A stretch of 64,000 nucleotides of DNA from JBCCJA01 sp039045975. GTDB taxonomy: Bacteria > Planctomycetota > Planctomycetia > Planctomycetales > Planctomycetaceae. Of the stretch, positions 26,152 through 34,627 are shown piece after piece. The translations under genes and the position numbers were made by a program. The notes under the pieces were generated by a model, which was given only the letters and a program-made list of their open reading frames with translations, was not told where the DNA came from and did not search any database. The stretch covers positions 1-64,000 of the forward strand of contig JBCCJA010000005.1 of NCBI GenBank assembly GCA_039045975.1, written 5' to 3'. Positions within the stretch are counted from its first letter, which is position 1. The number at the start of each line of letters is the position of its first letter.

Positions 26152-27555
26152 ATGCCCGACACGAACCCCGACACCCCGAAAAAAGCCTGGGGCGGCCGCT
26201 TCTCCGGCACCTCCGACCCCCGCGTCGAAGCCTTCACCGAGTCGATCTCGTTCGACGCCCGCCTCGCCCCCTACGACGTCGCAGGATCGAAAGCCCACGC
26301 GACGATGCTCGCCGAAGTCGGCCTGCTCACCGCCGACGAGAAGGAGACGATCTGCGCGACACTCGATGAGATCTTGGGCGAGATCGAACGCGGCGAGCTG
26401 CCCTTCTCGCACGCGCTCGAAGACATCCACATGCACATCGAGAGCCGGCTCATCGAAAAGACCGGCGACGTCGGCCGCAAGCTGCACACCGCCCGCAGCC
26501 GCAACGACCAGATCGCCACCGACACCAAACTCTTCCTCCGAGACGCCGTCGACCGCCTCGACCGACTCCTCAAAGATGTCCAACTCGCGTTCTTAAATCG
26601 CTGCGACAGCGATCTCGATGTTGTCATCCCCGCCTACACCCACCTGCAGCGGGCCATGCCGGTCAGTGCGAGTCACTACTGGCTCGCCTACATCGAAAAA
26701 TTCCAACGCGACCGCGACCGCCTCGCCGACTGCCGTAAACGAATTAACATCTCCCCCCTCGGCTGCGCCGCGCTGGCTGGCAGCAGCCTGCCGATCGACC
26801 GCGACCGCACCGCCGATCTATTGGGCTTCGATCGCCCCGCCGCCAATAGCCTCGACGTCTCATCCGACCGCGACCACCTGATCGAGTTCTGCGGAACGCT
26901 CGCGATCGTCGCGACCCACCTCTCCGGCTGGGCCGAGGAATGGATCCTCTGGTTCAGCACCGAGTTCGGCTTCATCAGCCTGCCCGAGGCCTACACCACC
27001 GGCAGCAGCATCATGCCGCAGAAGCGGAACCCTGACGTCCCGGAATTAATCCGCGGCAAAAGCGCCCGCGTCATCACCAGCGCGAACCAACTGCTCGTCC
27101 TCTGCAAAGGCCTCCCCATGGCCTACAACCGCGACCTCCAGGAAGACAAACCCCCCGTCTTCGACGCGTTCGACACGACCGCCGCCTGCCTCGAACTTCT
27201 GCCGAATTTAATCACCCACACCGAACTCAACCGCGACACCATCGCAGCCCGCCTTGAAGAAGGTTTTTTAGACGCCACCGCGCTCATGGAATACCTCATC
27301 AAAAAAGGCACCCCGATGCGGACCGCCCACCACACCGTCGGGGCGTTGGTGGCGGAAGCGGAGAAACGCCGCTGCACCCTCTCCGACCTCTCGCTCGATG
27401 ACCTCAAGGCCGCCAATGGACTCATCGAGGCCGACGTCGCCGAAGTCCTCGGCACGACCAACGCCTGTGAAGCTCTGGTCAGCTACGGTTCAGGCGGCAG
27501 ACAAATGGTAGCCAGTCGAATCGCCGCGTGGTCATCGCTGCTTGGCGAACCGTGA
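26152..27555 (+). CDS. argH: Argininosuccinate lyase
   Basis: This gene codes for 467 residues from ATG 26152. Signature motifs are KAWGGRFSGTSDPRVEAFT at the start, HTARSRNDQIATDTKLFLRD, and GSSIMPQKRNPDVPELIRGK (fumarase/lyase signature with the catalytic serine). It cleaves argininosuccinate to arginine and fumarate. It stands alone, though carB lies in the window. Length is normal. Confidence 0.97.
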   Translation: MPDTNPDTPKKAWGGRFSGTSDPRVEAFTESISFDARLAPYDVAGSKAHATMLAEVGLLTADEKETICATLDEILGEIERGELPFSHALEDIHMHIESRLIEKTGDVGRKLHTARSRNDQIATDTKLFLRDAVDRLDRLLKDVQLAFLNRCDSDLDVVIPAYTHLQRAMPVSASHYWLAYIEKFQRDRDRLADCRKRINISPLGCAALAGSSLPIDRDRTADLLGFDRPAANSLDVSSDRDHLIEFCGTLAIVATHLSGWAEEWILWFSTEFGFISLPEAYTTGSSIMPQKRNPDVPELIRGKSARVITSANQLLVLCKGLPMAYNRDLQEDKPPVFDAFDTTAACLELLPNLITHTELNRDTIAARLEEGFLDATALMEYLIKKGTPMRTAHHTVGALVAEAEKRRCTLSDLSLDDLKAANGLIEADVAEVLGTTNACEALVSYGSGGRQMVASRIAAWSSLLGEP

Positions 27556-27566
27556 GATTCTTGGCA

Positions 27567-27630
27567 GTGTACAAAAAAAGGCGCCCCGGGGGGCGCCGTC
27601 CCGGGAGGACTAGTCCCGGGGTGGTGTACA
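27567..27630. repeat. Double hairpin flanked by GTGTACA direct repeats
   Basis: GTGTACA occurs at 27567-27573 and 27624-27630. Between them lie the near-perfect palindrome GGCGCCCC/GGGGCGCC (27580-27597) and a second stem CCCGGGA/TCCCGGG. On the minus strand the first stem is followed by TTTTTTT, so it is a good minus-strand terminator, although no minus-strand gene lies to the right before 29.3 kb. The element sits between argH and the NYN gene and may mark an insertion boundary. Confidence 0.65.
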
Positions 27631-27670
27631 CGACACTTCGGAAGCATCACTCACAGCAGCTTTCTCGTCA

Positions 27671-28411
27671 ATGGCACGAAACAAGGGTTCGAAAAAACGC
27701 GTTACTGGCCACCGCGACAAGCACCGTTCTGTCGCAATCCCCACAAAACGCACTTTCGTTTACATCGACGGATTCAACCTCTACTACGGCATTCGCGACG
27801 CTGAACTCAGACGCTTTCTCTGGCTTGATGTTCTGAAACTCGCAAATTCGTTCATGCAGAAGGATCGCGTCCTCAGCAGGACGAAATACTTCACCGCAAG
27901 AATTCGAGGCGTGAATCGCCGCGATACGCCTGACGAAGCAAAAGCACGCGAGTCAAGCAGACTCCGGCAAAAGACGTATCTCGAAGCTGTACAATCACTT
28001 CCGGCAACCGATGTGATCGAAGGTCATTTTCTGTGGAAGAACGCTAAGTGCGGCTCCTGCAATTCCCCGAATGTCTCAGCAGAAGAGAAGCTTACAGACG
28101 TAAACATCGCATCAGAAATGCTTTGCGATGCATTCTTGGGGCGGTTTGATCTGGCGATCGTCGTTTCTGGTGACAGCGACTTGAGCCCACCGATCGAACG
28201 CATCCGACAGCATTTCCCTGCGAAGCCCGTTTTTGTGGCTTTTCCACCCAAGAGGCAGTCAGAACAACTCAAGGCAGTTGCGACAAGCCACTTTGACATC
28301 GCGGAAGACCGACTGCGGAAGTGTCAGTTCCCAGATCAGCTGACCCTGCCATCCGGAGTGATTTTGAACCGGCCGAAGAAGTGGGCACCTCAGCCACCCG
28401 GTGCTGCTTGA
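27671..28411 (+). CDS. NYN-domain nuclease-like protein
   Basis: This gene codes for 246 residues. Residues 28-40 (TFVYIDGFNLYYG) carry the first PIN/NYN acidic motif with D33 and N36; KLTDVNIASEMLCDAF gives the middle acidic residue and LAIVVSGDSDLSPPIE the third. A C-x-x-C pair (CGSCNSP) lies between. NYN proteins are metal-dependent RNases of the PIN-like fold. The sequence is clearly less GC-rich than its neighbours and codon choice is different, suggesting recent transfer. It shares a TTGA overlap with truA. Confidence 0.8.
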   Translation: MARNKGSKKRVTGHRDKHRSVAIPTKRTFVYIDGFNLYYGIRDAELRRFLWLDVLKLANSFMQKDRVLSRTKYFTARIRGVNRRDTPDEAKARESSRLRQKTYLEAVQSLPATDVIEGHFLWKNAKCGSCNSPNVSAEEKLTDVNIASEMLCDAFLGRFDLAIVVSGDSDLSPPIERIRQHFPAKPVFVAFPPKRQSEQLKAVATSHFDIAEDRLRKCQFPDQLTLPSGVILNRPKKWAPQPPGAA

Positions 28412-29274
28412 TTGCCCAAAACACCAAACTCACCCTCGCTTACGATGGCACCAATTACGCCGGTTGGCAGATCCAGCCCGACGAACCGACCGTGCAGGCC
28501 GTTCTCCAAGACGCCCTCAAAGAACTCTTCGGCACGAAGCTATCCGTCCTTAGCGCCGGCCGCACCGACGCCGGTGTCCACGCCGCAGGGCAGGTCGCCA
28601 ACTTCCGTCATGACCACACGATCCCGCACGACGGCGTCCTCCTCGGCCTCAACACGCACCTGCCGCCCGACGTCGCAGTGCTCGCCGTCGAAGACGTCCC
28701 GCACGACTTCCACGCGACGCACGACGCGACCACGAAAACCTACCGCTACGTCTTCCACGACGGCACCGCCCGCGACCCCCTCTCCGCCCGCTTCACCGGA
28801 CGGGCCAAACGGCCGCTCGACGCCGACCTAATGGGCGAGGCCGCGAAACACATCGTCGGCCGCCACGACTTCGCCTGCTTCGAGACCCAGGGCTCACCCC
28901 GCCCCGACACCGTCCGCACCGTCTTCGACTGCACCGTCCGTCGCGTCGCCGCCTGGAACCCGTTCCGGCCAGATAAAAGCCCGAGCGGTCACGCGAAGGG
29001 CATGCGGCCCGACGACTCGTCCGACCCTTCGCGTGACCGCTCGGGCTTCGATACCCAAGGCGTCCAACCCTTCGTCGTCATCGAGGTCGCCGGCGACGGC
29101 TTCCTCTACAACATGGTCCGGGCGATCGCGGGCACGCTCGCCGACGTCGGCGGCGGGAAGCGACCGCCGGAAAGCGTCCGGGCGTTAATCGCCTCGACCG
29201 ATCGGACCCTCGCGGGCCCGACGGCACCGGCCTCCGGCCTTTGCCTTGTTGCCGTCCGTTACGACGACGCCTGA
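28408..29274 (+). CDS. truA: tRNA pseudouridine synthase A with inserted palindrome
   Basis: This gene codes for 288 residues. I place the start at TTG 28408 (overlapping the NYN stop); a long upstream extension is a shadow. Motifs are LTLAYDGTNYAGWQIQP, the catalytic SAGRTDAGVHAAGQVANF and the C-terminal FVVIEVAGDGFLYNMVRAI. TruA makes pseudouridine at tRNA positions 38-40. Between CTVRRVAAWNPF and QPFVVIEVAG there is an in-frame insertion of about 25 residues made by a 24-bp perfect inverted repeat. The insert falls before the FVVIEV strand and seems tolerated. Confidence 0.9.
   Translation: MIAQNTKLTLAYDGTNYAGWQIQPDEPTVQAVLQDALKELFGTKLSVLSAGRTDAGVHAAGQVANFRHDHTIPHDGVLLGLNTHLPPDVAVLAVEDVPHDFHATHDATTKTYRYVFHDGTARDPLSARFTGRAKRPLDADLMGEAAKHIVGRHDFACFETQGSPRPDTVRTVFDCTVRRVAAWNPFRPDKSPSGHAKGMRPDDSSDPSRDRSGFDTQGVQPFVVIEVAGDGFLYNMVRAIAGTLADVGGGKRPPESVRALIASTDRTLAGPTAPASGLCLVAVRYDDA
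28977..29048. repeat. 24-bp perfect inverted repeat inside truA
   Basis: The arms at 28977-29000 and 29025-29048 are perfectly complementary over 24 bases with a 24-base loop; the whole 72 bases add 24 codons in frame. The arm core (AGCCCGAGCGGTCACGCGAAGG) looks like the short palindromic elements common in planctomycete genomes, as I recall them. It is the only such element found inside a gene in this window. Confidence 0.92.
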
Positions 29275-29287
29275 CGCCATCCCGTCG

Positions 29288-30424
29288 TCAGAACGACACC
29301 TGGTTGCCGTCGTTCATCCGCAAGATGTTCAGCCAGACCTGCCGATCGATCGTCACCGCAATAGACCGGACCGAGGCGTCGCAGAGGGCCGCGTTCATCG
29401 CGCCGTCGTGCCACGTGCCGAAGCCACGCGGCGACGGCACGGGCGCCTGGGTCGCCTCGTCACTGCCGCTGTCGACGCCGCCTTGCACCGTGTCGGTGTC
29501 CAACGCACCGTCCGGTTCGGAGCCGCCGACACCGGCACCCTCGTAATCGAACTCGAGTGTCCCGAGTAACGACCGGTTGTACGTCGAGGCTTCCACGCCG
29601 CGGTAAATGTGACCGATACCCGGCTTGAACGCGCCGATGTTCCGTCGGCCGTCGGACCACAAGCCGATCAGCGACTCGCCGGCCAGCAGCGTGTTCGTCT
29701 CGCCGTCGACGATGTCACGGAACCGCGTCGAGGAGTTCTCGCCGAACACCCCGTCGGAGAACCGCTCCAACGCCGTGTCGGCTTCGCCGTCCCCGTCGGT
29801 GTCGGCCGCGAAAAACTCGCGGACGCCGCCGTTGCCGATGTAATTCGTCCACTTCACGCCCGAGTTACCCGCACCGCGTTCCGGTAACGCCGCGCTCGGG
29901 CAGATGTAGCTCGGGATCGGATACGTCATCGCCGCGATGTTGTCGGCCGTAAAACGGCTTTCGAAGTACGGGATGTCGTCGTCGATCAGGTCGAGCGTGT
30001 TCCGCTCGCCGACCTCCGACAAGATCGACATATGCCAGCCCCAGAAGTTCGAAATCGACATCGCCGTCACGGTCCGGTACGGGCTGACCGTCGCCGCCGA
30101 CGCCTGATTGTCGAGCGTCACGGGCGGACTGACCGACAGCGCGCTGCTCTGGAACGCGGGCAGAATCGTCACGCTGTCGGGGTCGTCGTCGGTATCGAAC
30201 CGGCCCTCGACCCAACCCGGCGGGAACGTGTTCCAGGTGTTGAAGTAGTTGTGCAGCGCCAGCGCGACCTGCTTCATGTTGTTCGCACACTGCGTCCGCC
30301 GGGCCGACTCACGGGCCTGCTGCACGGCCGGGAGCAGCAACGCGATCAGCAGCACGATGATCGCCATCACCACGAGCAACTCGACGAGTGTGAAGCCGCG
30401 TCGCACGTCACGCCGTTGTCGCAT
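29288..30424 (-). CDS. DUF1559 family prepilin-type secreted protein
   Basis: This gene codes for 378 residues. It starts with a type IV prepilin N-terminus: RRGFTLVELLVVMAIIVLLI, followed by ALLLPAVQQARESARRTQC. The C-terminus ends GFGTWHDGAMNAALCDASV, the DUF1559 end motif. The rest is secreted and strand-rich. DUF1559 proteins are very expanded in Planctomycetota and are assumed to be pseudopilin-like surface proteins. It is convergent with truA. Confidence 0.93.
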   Translation of the reverse strand: MRQRRDVRRGFTLVELLVVMAIIVLLIALLLPAVQQARESARRTQCANNMKQVALALHNYFNTWNTFPPGWVEGRFDTDDDPDSVTILPAFQSSALSVSPPVTLDNQASAATVSPYRTVTAMSISNFWGWHMSILSEVGERNTLDLIDDDIPYFESRFTADNIAAMTYPIPSYICPSAALPERGAGNSGVKWTNYIGNGGVREFFAADTDGDGEADTALERFSDGVFGENSSTRFRDIVDGETNTLLAGESLIGLWSDGRRNIGAFKPGIGHIYRGVEASTYNRSLLGTLEFDYEGAGVGGSEPDGALDTDTVQGGVDSGSDEATQAPVPSPRGFGTWHDGAMNAALCDASVRSIAVTIDRQVWLNILRMNDGNQVSF

Positions 30425-30588
30425 CTTCGTTCACCCCGGCCGGGTCACCGGCTCGCTATCGCCTGTGTGGAACCACGCCATCCCGTGCGCACGGGCCGGC
30501 GGCTACGGAACTCCCTAACACCGGATCAGCCTAACCGGATCGCCCGGGATCAGCGATGACCGATTTTTTCCGACGATCTGATTCCCGC

Positions 30589-32229
30589 TCACGCGGTCAC
30601 GCCCGCGATCGCCTCGCCTTTTCCGGGCAGCTTGACGACGTCGACGCCGGTGACATGGGGCAGGGCCGCGACCTCCGCGACGACCTCGGCCGTGGGCTCA
30701 CTGTCGAGGTGCAAGACCGCGACACTCGACCCGCCCGCGCTGTCGCCCGACCGGCCCAACGCCATATCCGCGATGTTGATCTCGTGCTTGCCGAGCACCG
30801 AGCCGATCGCCCCGATCACGCCCGGCCGGTCCTCGTGCCGGTAAATCAACAGCGTCCCGTCGAGCAGCGATTCCAGGTGGAACCCGTCGAGCCCGATCAG
30901 CCGCAGGTACTGGTTGCCGAACACCGTGCCGTCGACCTCGACCGAGCCCGACTCGGTCTCGACCTTCACGCCGACCCGCGTCGAAAAATCGCCCGCCGAC
31001 TCGTTGACCGTCTCGACGAGTTCGATCCCGCGGTCCTTCGCGAGGCTCGTCGCGTTGATCATGTTCGCCCCGCCTTCGATCGCGGCGTCGAGCAGGCCCT
31101 TCGTGAACGCACTCGTAACGAGCCCGTACTTCTTCGTCGCGACTTCGCCGCGATAAGTCAGCGTCGCCCGCTTCACGCCGGCCCCGCCGCACAGCTGCGA
31201 CGCCAGTGACCCGAGCCGATACCCAAGATCGAGATAGATCCGCGTCGACGCCGCCTCCGCCTGCGAGACCGACGCCGTGTTGACCGCGATCTTGATTTCG
31301 CCCCGCGTCAGGTAGCCGATCATCAACTCGGCCGCCTCGACCGCGACGAGTTCTTGGGCCTCGTCGGTCGACGCCCCGAGGTGCGGGGCACACAACGCCG
31401 ACGGGATCGTCCGCAGGCGGAAGTCCTCGGGCGGCGGCTCCTGCGTGTAAACGTCGAACGCCGCCCCGGCGATCGTCCCCGCCTCGAGCGCGTCCGCGAC
31501 CGCCTCCTCGTCGTAGATCCCGCCCCGGGCGCAGTTCACGATCCGGGCCGACGGCTTCATCTTCTTAAGCATCTCGGCATCGATCAGGTTCCGCGTCGCG
31601 TCGGTCAGCGGCGTGTGGGCCGTCAGGTAATCGACCTTCGGGACGAGTTCCTCGACCGTCGCGGCGTAGCCGAGGCCGTGCTCGGCGGCCTTCTCGGCGG
31701 TGAAGAACGGGTCGTAACCGATCACGTCCATCTCGAACGCCAAGCCCCGCTTCGCGACCGCCAGGCCGATACGCCCCAGGCCGATCACGCCGAGCGTCTT
31801 CCCGGCCAGTTGGGCCCCAGTGAATTTCTTGCGGTCCCACCCGCCGGCCTTCATCGCCGCCGCCGCCGGGGCAATGTTCCGCGACATCGCCAGCATCAGC
31901 GCGAACGTCTGCTCCGCCGTGCTGATCGTGTTCCCCGCCGGCGTGTTCATTACGACGATGCCCTGCTTCGTCGCGGTCGGCAGGTCGACGTTGTCGACGC
32001 CGACGCCGGCCCGCGCGACCGCCTTCAGCCGCGTCTGGCCTTCTAGGATCTCCGGCTTCAGCTTCGTACCGGAGCGGATGATGATCCCGTCGAAGTCGGC
32101 CAACGCCGCCTTCAACGCGGCCGGATCCTTCGCCAGATCGGTGTTGACGACGACCTCGATCCCCTCGGCCTCTTCGAGCAACTTCACGCCGTGCGACGAC
32201 AGGTTGTCACTGACCAATACGCGATACAT
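30589..32229 (-). CDS. serA: D-3-phosphoglycerate dehydrogenase
   Basis: This gene codes for 546 residues, slightly longer than the usual type I enzyme (about 525). It has RVLVSDNLSSHGVKLLEEAE at the start, the NAD-binding TLGVIGLGRIGLAVAKRG, the ARGGIYDEEAVADALEAG active-site stretch and a C-terminal ACT-type domain ending HLDSEPTAEVVAEVAALPHV. It oxidises 3-phosphoglycerate for serine synthesis. It stands alone and is divergent from the PGRP amidase gene. Confidence 0.96.
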   Translation of the reverse strand: MYRVLVSDNLSSHGVKLLEEAEGIEVVVNTDLAKDPAALKAALADFDGIIIRSGTKLKPEILEGQTRLKAVARAGVGVDNVDLPTATKQGIVVMNTPAGNTISTAEQTFALMLAMSRNIAPAAAAMKAGGWDRKKFTGAQLAGKTLGVIGLGRIGLAVAKRGLAFEMDVIGYDPFFTAEKAAEHGLGYAATVEELVPKVDYLTAHTPLTDATRNLIDAEMLKKMKPSARIVNCARGGIYDEEAVADALEAGTIAGAAFDVYTQEPPPEDFRLRTIPSALCAPHLGASTDEAQELVAVEAAELMIGYLTRGEIKIAVNTASVSQAEAASTRIYLDLGYRLGSLASQLCGGAGVKRATLTYRGEVATKKYGLVTSAFTKGLLDAAIEGGANMINATSLAKDRGIELVETVNESAGDFSTRVGVKVETESGSVEVDGTVFGNQYLRLIGLDGFHLESLLDGTLLIYRHEDRPGVIGAIGSVLGKHEINIADMALGRSGDSAGGSSVAVLHLDSEPTAEVVAEVAALPHVTGVDVVKLPGKGEAIAGVTA

Positions 32230-32591
32230 CTCGAACCTCGGCCGGGCCGGCGATTGGCGCCCGTTTCAGGAATTTGCTCGGAGACGGGGCCCGAACCGCC
32301 GGACCCCGCCCGGCCGATCGGGCCGGGACGCGACACCATAAGCCGACCGCAAGGTCCGGCCCAGTCACGCCGCGACGCGACGCCCGGCCCGGCCTCTCGG
32401 CCCGACCGGCAACCACGACCGATCCTGCCGCCGCCCCCCAAAATACCGAACCGATTCGGCCCCCGGCCGACCGCCGCCGATCACATCGATCCCCCCGACC
32501 ACGCGTTGACCGTCGCGCGCGAAGCGAGATAAATTCCGCCCCGACGGCCGGACGACGCGGCACGAATCTGCCGCGTAAACCACTGGAAATA
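32230..32591. other. Divergent intergenic region, 362 bases
   Basis: Between serA (minus) and the amidase gene (plus). Several overlapping high-GC frames cross it, but none has a start context or codon pattern of a real gene. It presumably carries both promoters; I see no clear -35/-10 pair or hairpin. Confidence 0.5.
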
Positions 32592-33140
32592 ATGGATTTA
32601 CGGCACGTGCTCGGTTACCCGGTCCCGCTGACACTCGTAGTCGCCGTCTGCCTCACGGCCGCGGCCGACGCCCGCGAGTGGACCGCGGTCGTACTCCACC
32701 ACACCGCGACCGAAACGGGCTCCGTCGCCTCGATCGATGCCGCCCACCGACAGCGACGCGACGCCGACGGCAAGCCGTGGCTCGGCATCGGCTACCACTT
32801 CCTGATCGGCAACGGGAACGGCATGCCGGACGGCGCGGTCGAACCGACATTCCGCTGGGACCGTCAGCTGGCCGGCGCCCACGCGGGCGACTCCGCGATG
32901 AACCAACACGCGATCGGCGTCGCGTTAGTCGGCAACTTCGAATCACGACCGCCGACCGCGCGACAGACCGAAGCCCTCGTCGCCCTCCTCAAAACCCTGG
33001 CGACGGAGCACGGCCTCGGTCCGGGCGACCTAATCGCCCACGCCGACGTCCGCCCGACTCTCTGCCCGGGCCGGCATTTCCCCCTCGCAGCGATCCGCGA
33101 TGCGGTCGCGTCAGGCGAAACCACGGAGTCCCCCCGATGA
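32592..33140 (+). CDS. N-acetylmuramoyl-L-alanine amidase, PGRP-type
   Basis: This gene codes for 182 residues from ATG 32592. Residues 8-28 are a signal peptide (PVPLTLVVAVCLTAAADA). The Amidase_2/PGRP zinc site is H36/H37 (VVLHHTA), H150 and C158 (HADVRPTLCPGRHF), with Y69 in GIGYHFLIG near the active site. It would cleave the amide bond in peptidoglycan stems in the periplasm. It overlaps the next gene by four bases. It is cellular in style, not next to the virion genes. Confidence 0.88.
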   Translation: MDLRHVLGYPVPLTLVVAVCLTAAADAREWTAVVLHHTATETGSVASIDAAHRQRRDADGKPWLGIGYHFLIGNGNGMPDGAVEPTFRWDRQLAGAHAGDSAMNQHAIGVALVGNFESRPPTARQTEALVALLKTLATEHGLGPGDLIAHADVRPTLCPGRHFPLAAIRDAVASGETTESPR

Positions 33141-33877
33141 GCCGTTCCCGACTCGACCCCGTCGAAACACCCGGCGCCGCCATCCCGTCGCTTTTCCGTC
33201 AGGGGATCGTCCTCCCGGCGGCGGCGACCCGCACGCGTCCGCCCAGGCTCTGGGTGCCGGAAGGCTACGAGGGTAATTACCCCTACCCGCTCCTGATGTG
33301 GCTGCACGACGACGGCCAATCCGACGCCGTCCTCGACGACGTCATGCCCCGGCTCAGCGACCGCAACTTCATCGGCGCGGCCGTCCGCGCCGAGTTTTTT
33401 GCGAATGGGCAAGACGACCGCGACGGCTTCCGTTGGTCGTCCGACGCGGCCGACCGGAGCGATTTCGTCGGCCGGACCCACGCCGCCGCCTGCGAGGTCC
33501 GCCGCTGCTACCACGTACACAGCGAGCGGGCCTTCTTGGTCGGTATCGGCCGCGGAGCCGCGGTCGCGGCCGAGGTCTTTACCGAGCACCCGGAGTGGTT
33601 CGGCGGACTGATCGCGATCGACCCGCCGGCCGAACTCGCCGCCGGCACGCTGCCGGCCCGGTCGCTCGAGGAAACGCGCGTCCTGGTCGCCCGCGAAGGG
33701 GTCGCCGGCATGCCGGCCGTCGCCCGACTCGCCGAAACGGCACGCCCCTTCTCCGACGCTGGCGCCGACGTCGACATCGAGATCACCGCGACGGCGCATC
33801 ACACCGGCACGCCTTCGGACGCCTTGCTCCGGAAGATCAACGCCTGGGTCGTCGCCGGGCTCTACGCCCCGGTCTGA
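33137..33877 (+). CDS. Alpha/beta-hydrolase-fold protein lacking the nucleophile
   Basis: This gene codes for 246 residues from ATG 33137 (ATGA overlap with the amidase stop). It has the esterase-like plan PYPLLMWLHDDGQSDAVL (oxyanion strand), FLVGIGRGAAVAAEVF where GxSxG is expected, and LIAIDPPAE. The nucleophile position (residue 138) is Gly, so the GxSxG serine is lost. A weak TAHHTG near residue 215 may be the remnant His region. It may be a non-catalytic partner or binding protein for the amidase. Confidence 0.75.
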   Translation: MSRSRLDPVETPGAAIPSLFRQGIVLPAAATRTRPPRLWVPEGYEGNYPYPLLMWLHDDGQSDAVLDDVMPRLSDRNFIGAAVRAEFFANGQDDRDGFRWSSDAADRSDFVGRTHAAACEVRRCYHVHSERAFLVGIGRGAAVAAEVFTEHPEWFGGLIAIDPPAELAAGTLPARSLEETRVLVAREGVAGMPAVARLAETARPFSDAGADVDIEITATAHHTGTPSDALLRKINAWVVAGLYAPV

Positions 33878-34011
33878 CCTGCGCCCAACGCATCACTGAG
33901 GCACCGCGGCATCGCTCGCGTGGTCGAGTCTTCAAAGCGATCTCGGGGACGCTTAAAGTCTGGCATCGCCCGAACGGGTGACGTTCTCGACCAAGACTCC
34001 CGGTGATCGCG

Positions 34012-34602
34012 ATGTCCCGAACTCTCCTTGCTGCTTTCATGGCGTGCGGTCTCAGTCTGCATGCCCACGCCGGAGACGGTGAAAGCACCGTCCCTCCCGA
34101 CTCCGCCGACTTCCAAAAGGCATGGGAGGCTTACGGCGCCCCGGGACCCGCACACGAAGAAATGACTAAACGGGTCGGTGACTGGGCCGTAGAAGCTTCG
34201 AGCTGGGTCCCCGGGAACGACGAGCCCGTCGTATCCGCCGCCACCGCCGACATCGAGATGATCCTCGGCGGGCGTTTCTTGCGACAAAAATATGTCGGCT
34301 CGTTCGACGGAACCCCTTACGCCGGTGAGGGCACGCTCGCCTACGACAACAAGCTCAAAGTCTATAAGGGCACGTGGATCGACACGGTCAGCACCGGGAT
34401 CATGCTCACCGAAGGCACTTACGACGCCGAATCAAAAACGCTTACGGAGACCGGCAAGAGCATCGGCCCGTTCCCGGGTGCGAACACGAAGTTCATTACG
34501 CACTATATCAGTGACGACCACTTCGTGATGACGGTGTATTGCGATGAGACGGGACAGATGAGAAAGAGCATGCAACTCATTTACACCCGCGTCACCGAGT
34601 AA
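34012..34602 (+). CDS. DUF1579 family secreted protein
   Basis: This gene codes for 196 residues from ATG 34012 (a GTG three codons upstream is also possible). A signal peptide (RTLLAAFMACGLSLHAHAG) is followed by the DUF1579 pattern: VGDWAVEASSWVPGNDEPVV, LGGRFLRQKYVGSFDGTPY and GTLAYDNKLKVYKGTWIDT. The fold is a beta-barrel of lipocalin type. Function unknown. It is slightly less GC-rich than its surroundings. Confidence 0.85.
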   Translation: MSRTLLAAFMACGLSLHAHAGDGESTVPPDSADFQKAWEAYGAPGPAHEEMTKRVGDWAVEASSWVPGNDEPVVSAATADIEMILGGRFLRQKYVGSFDGTPYAGEGTLAYDNKLKVYKGTWIDTVSTGIMLTEGTYDAESKTLTETGKSIGPFPGANTKFITHYISDDHFVMTVYCDETGQMRKSMQLIYTRVTE

Positions 34603-34627
34603 ATTTTCCCGGCGGTGCGAACCGCCC

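Noticed and set aside
30589..30844. ORFs on the plus strand across the serA region
   Set aside because: Antisense shadows of serA with no support.
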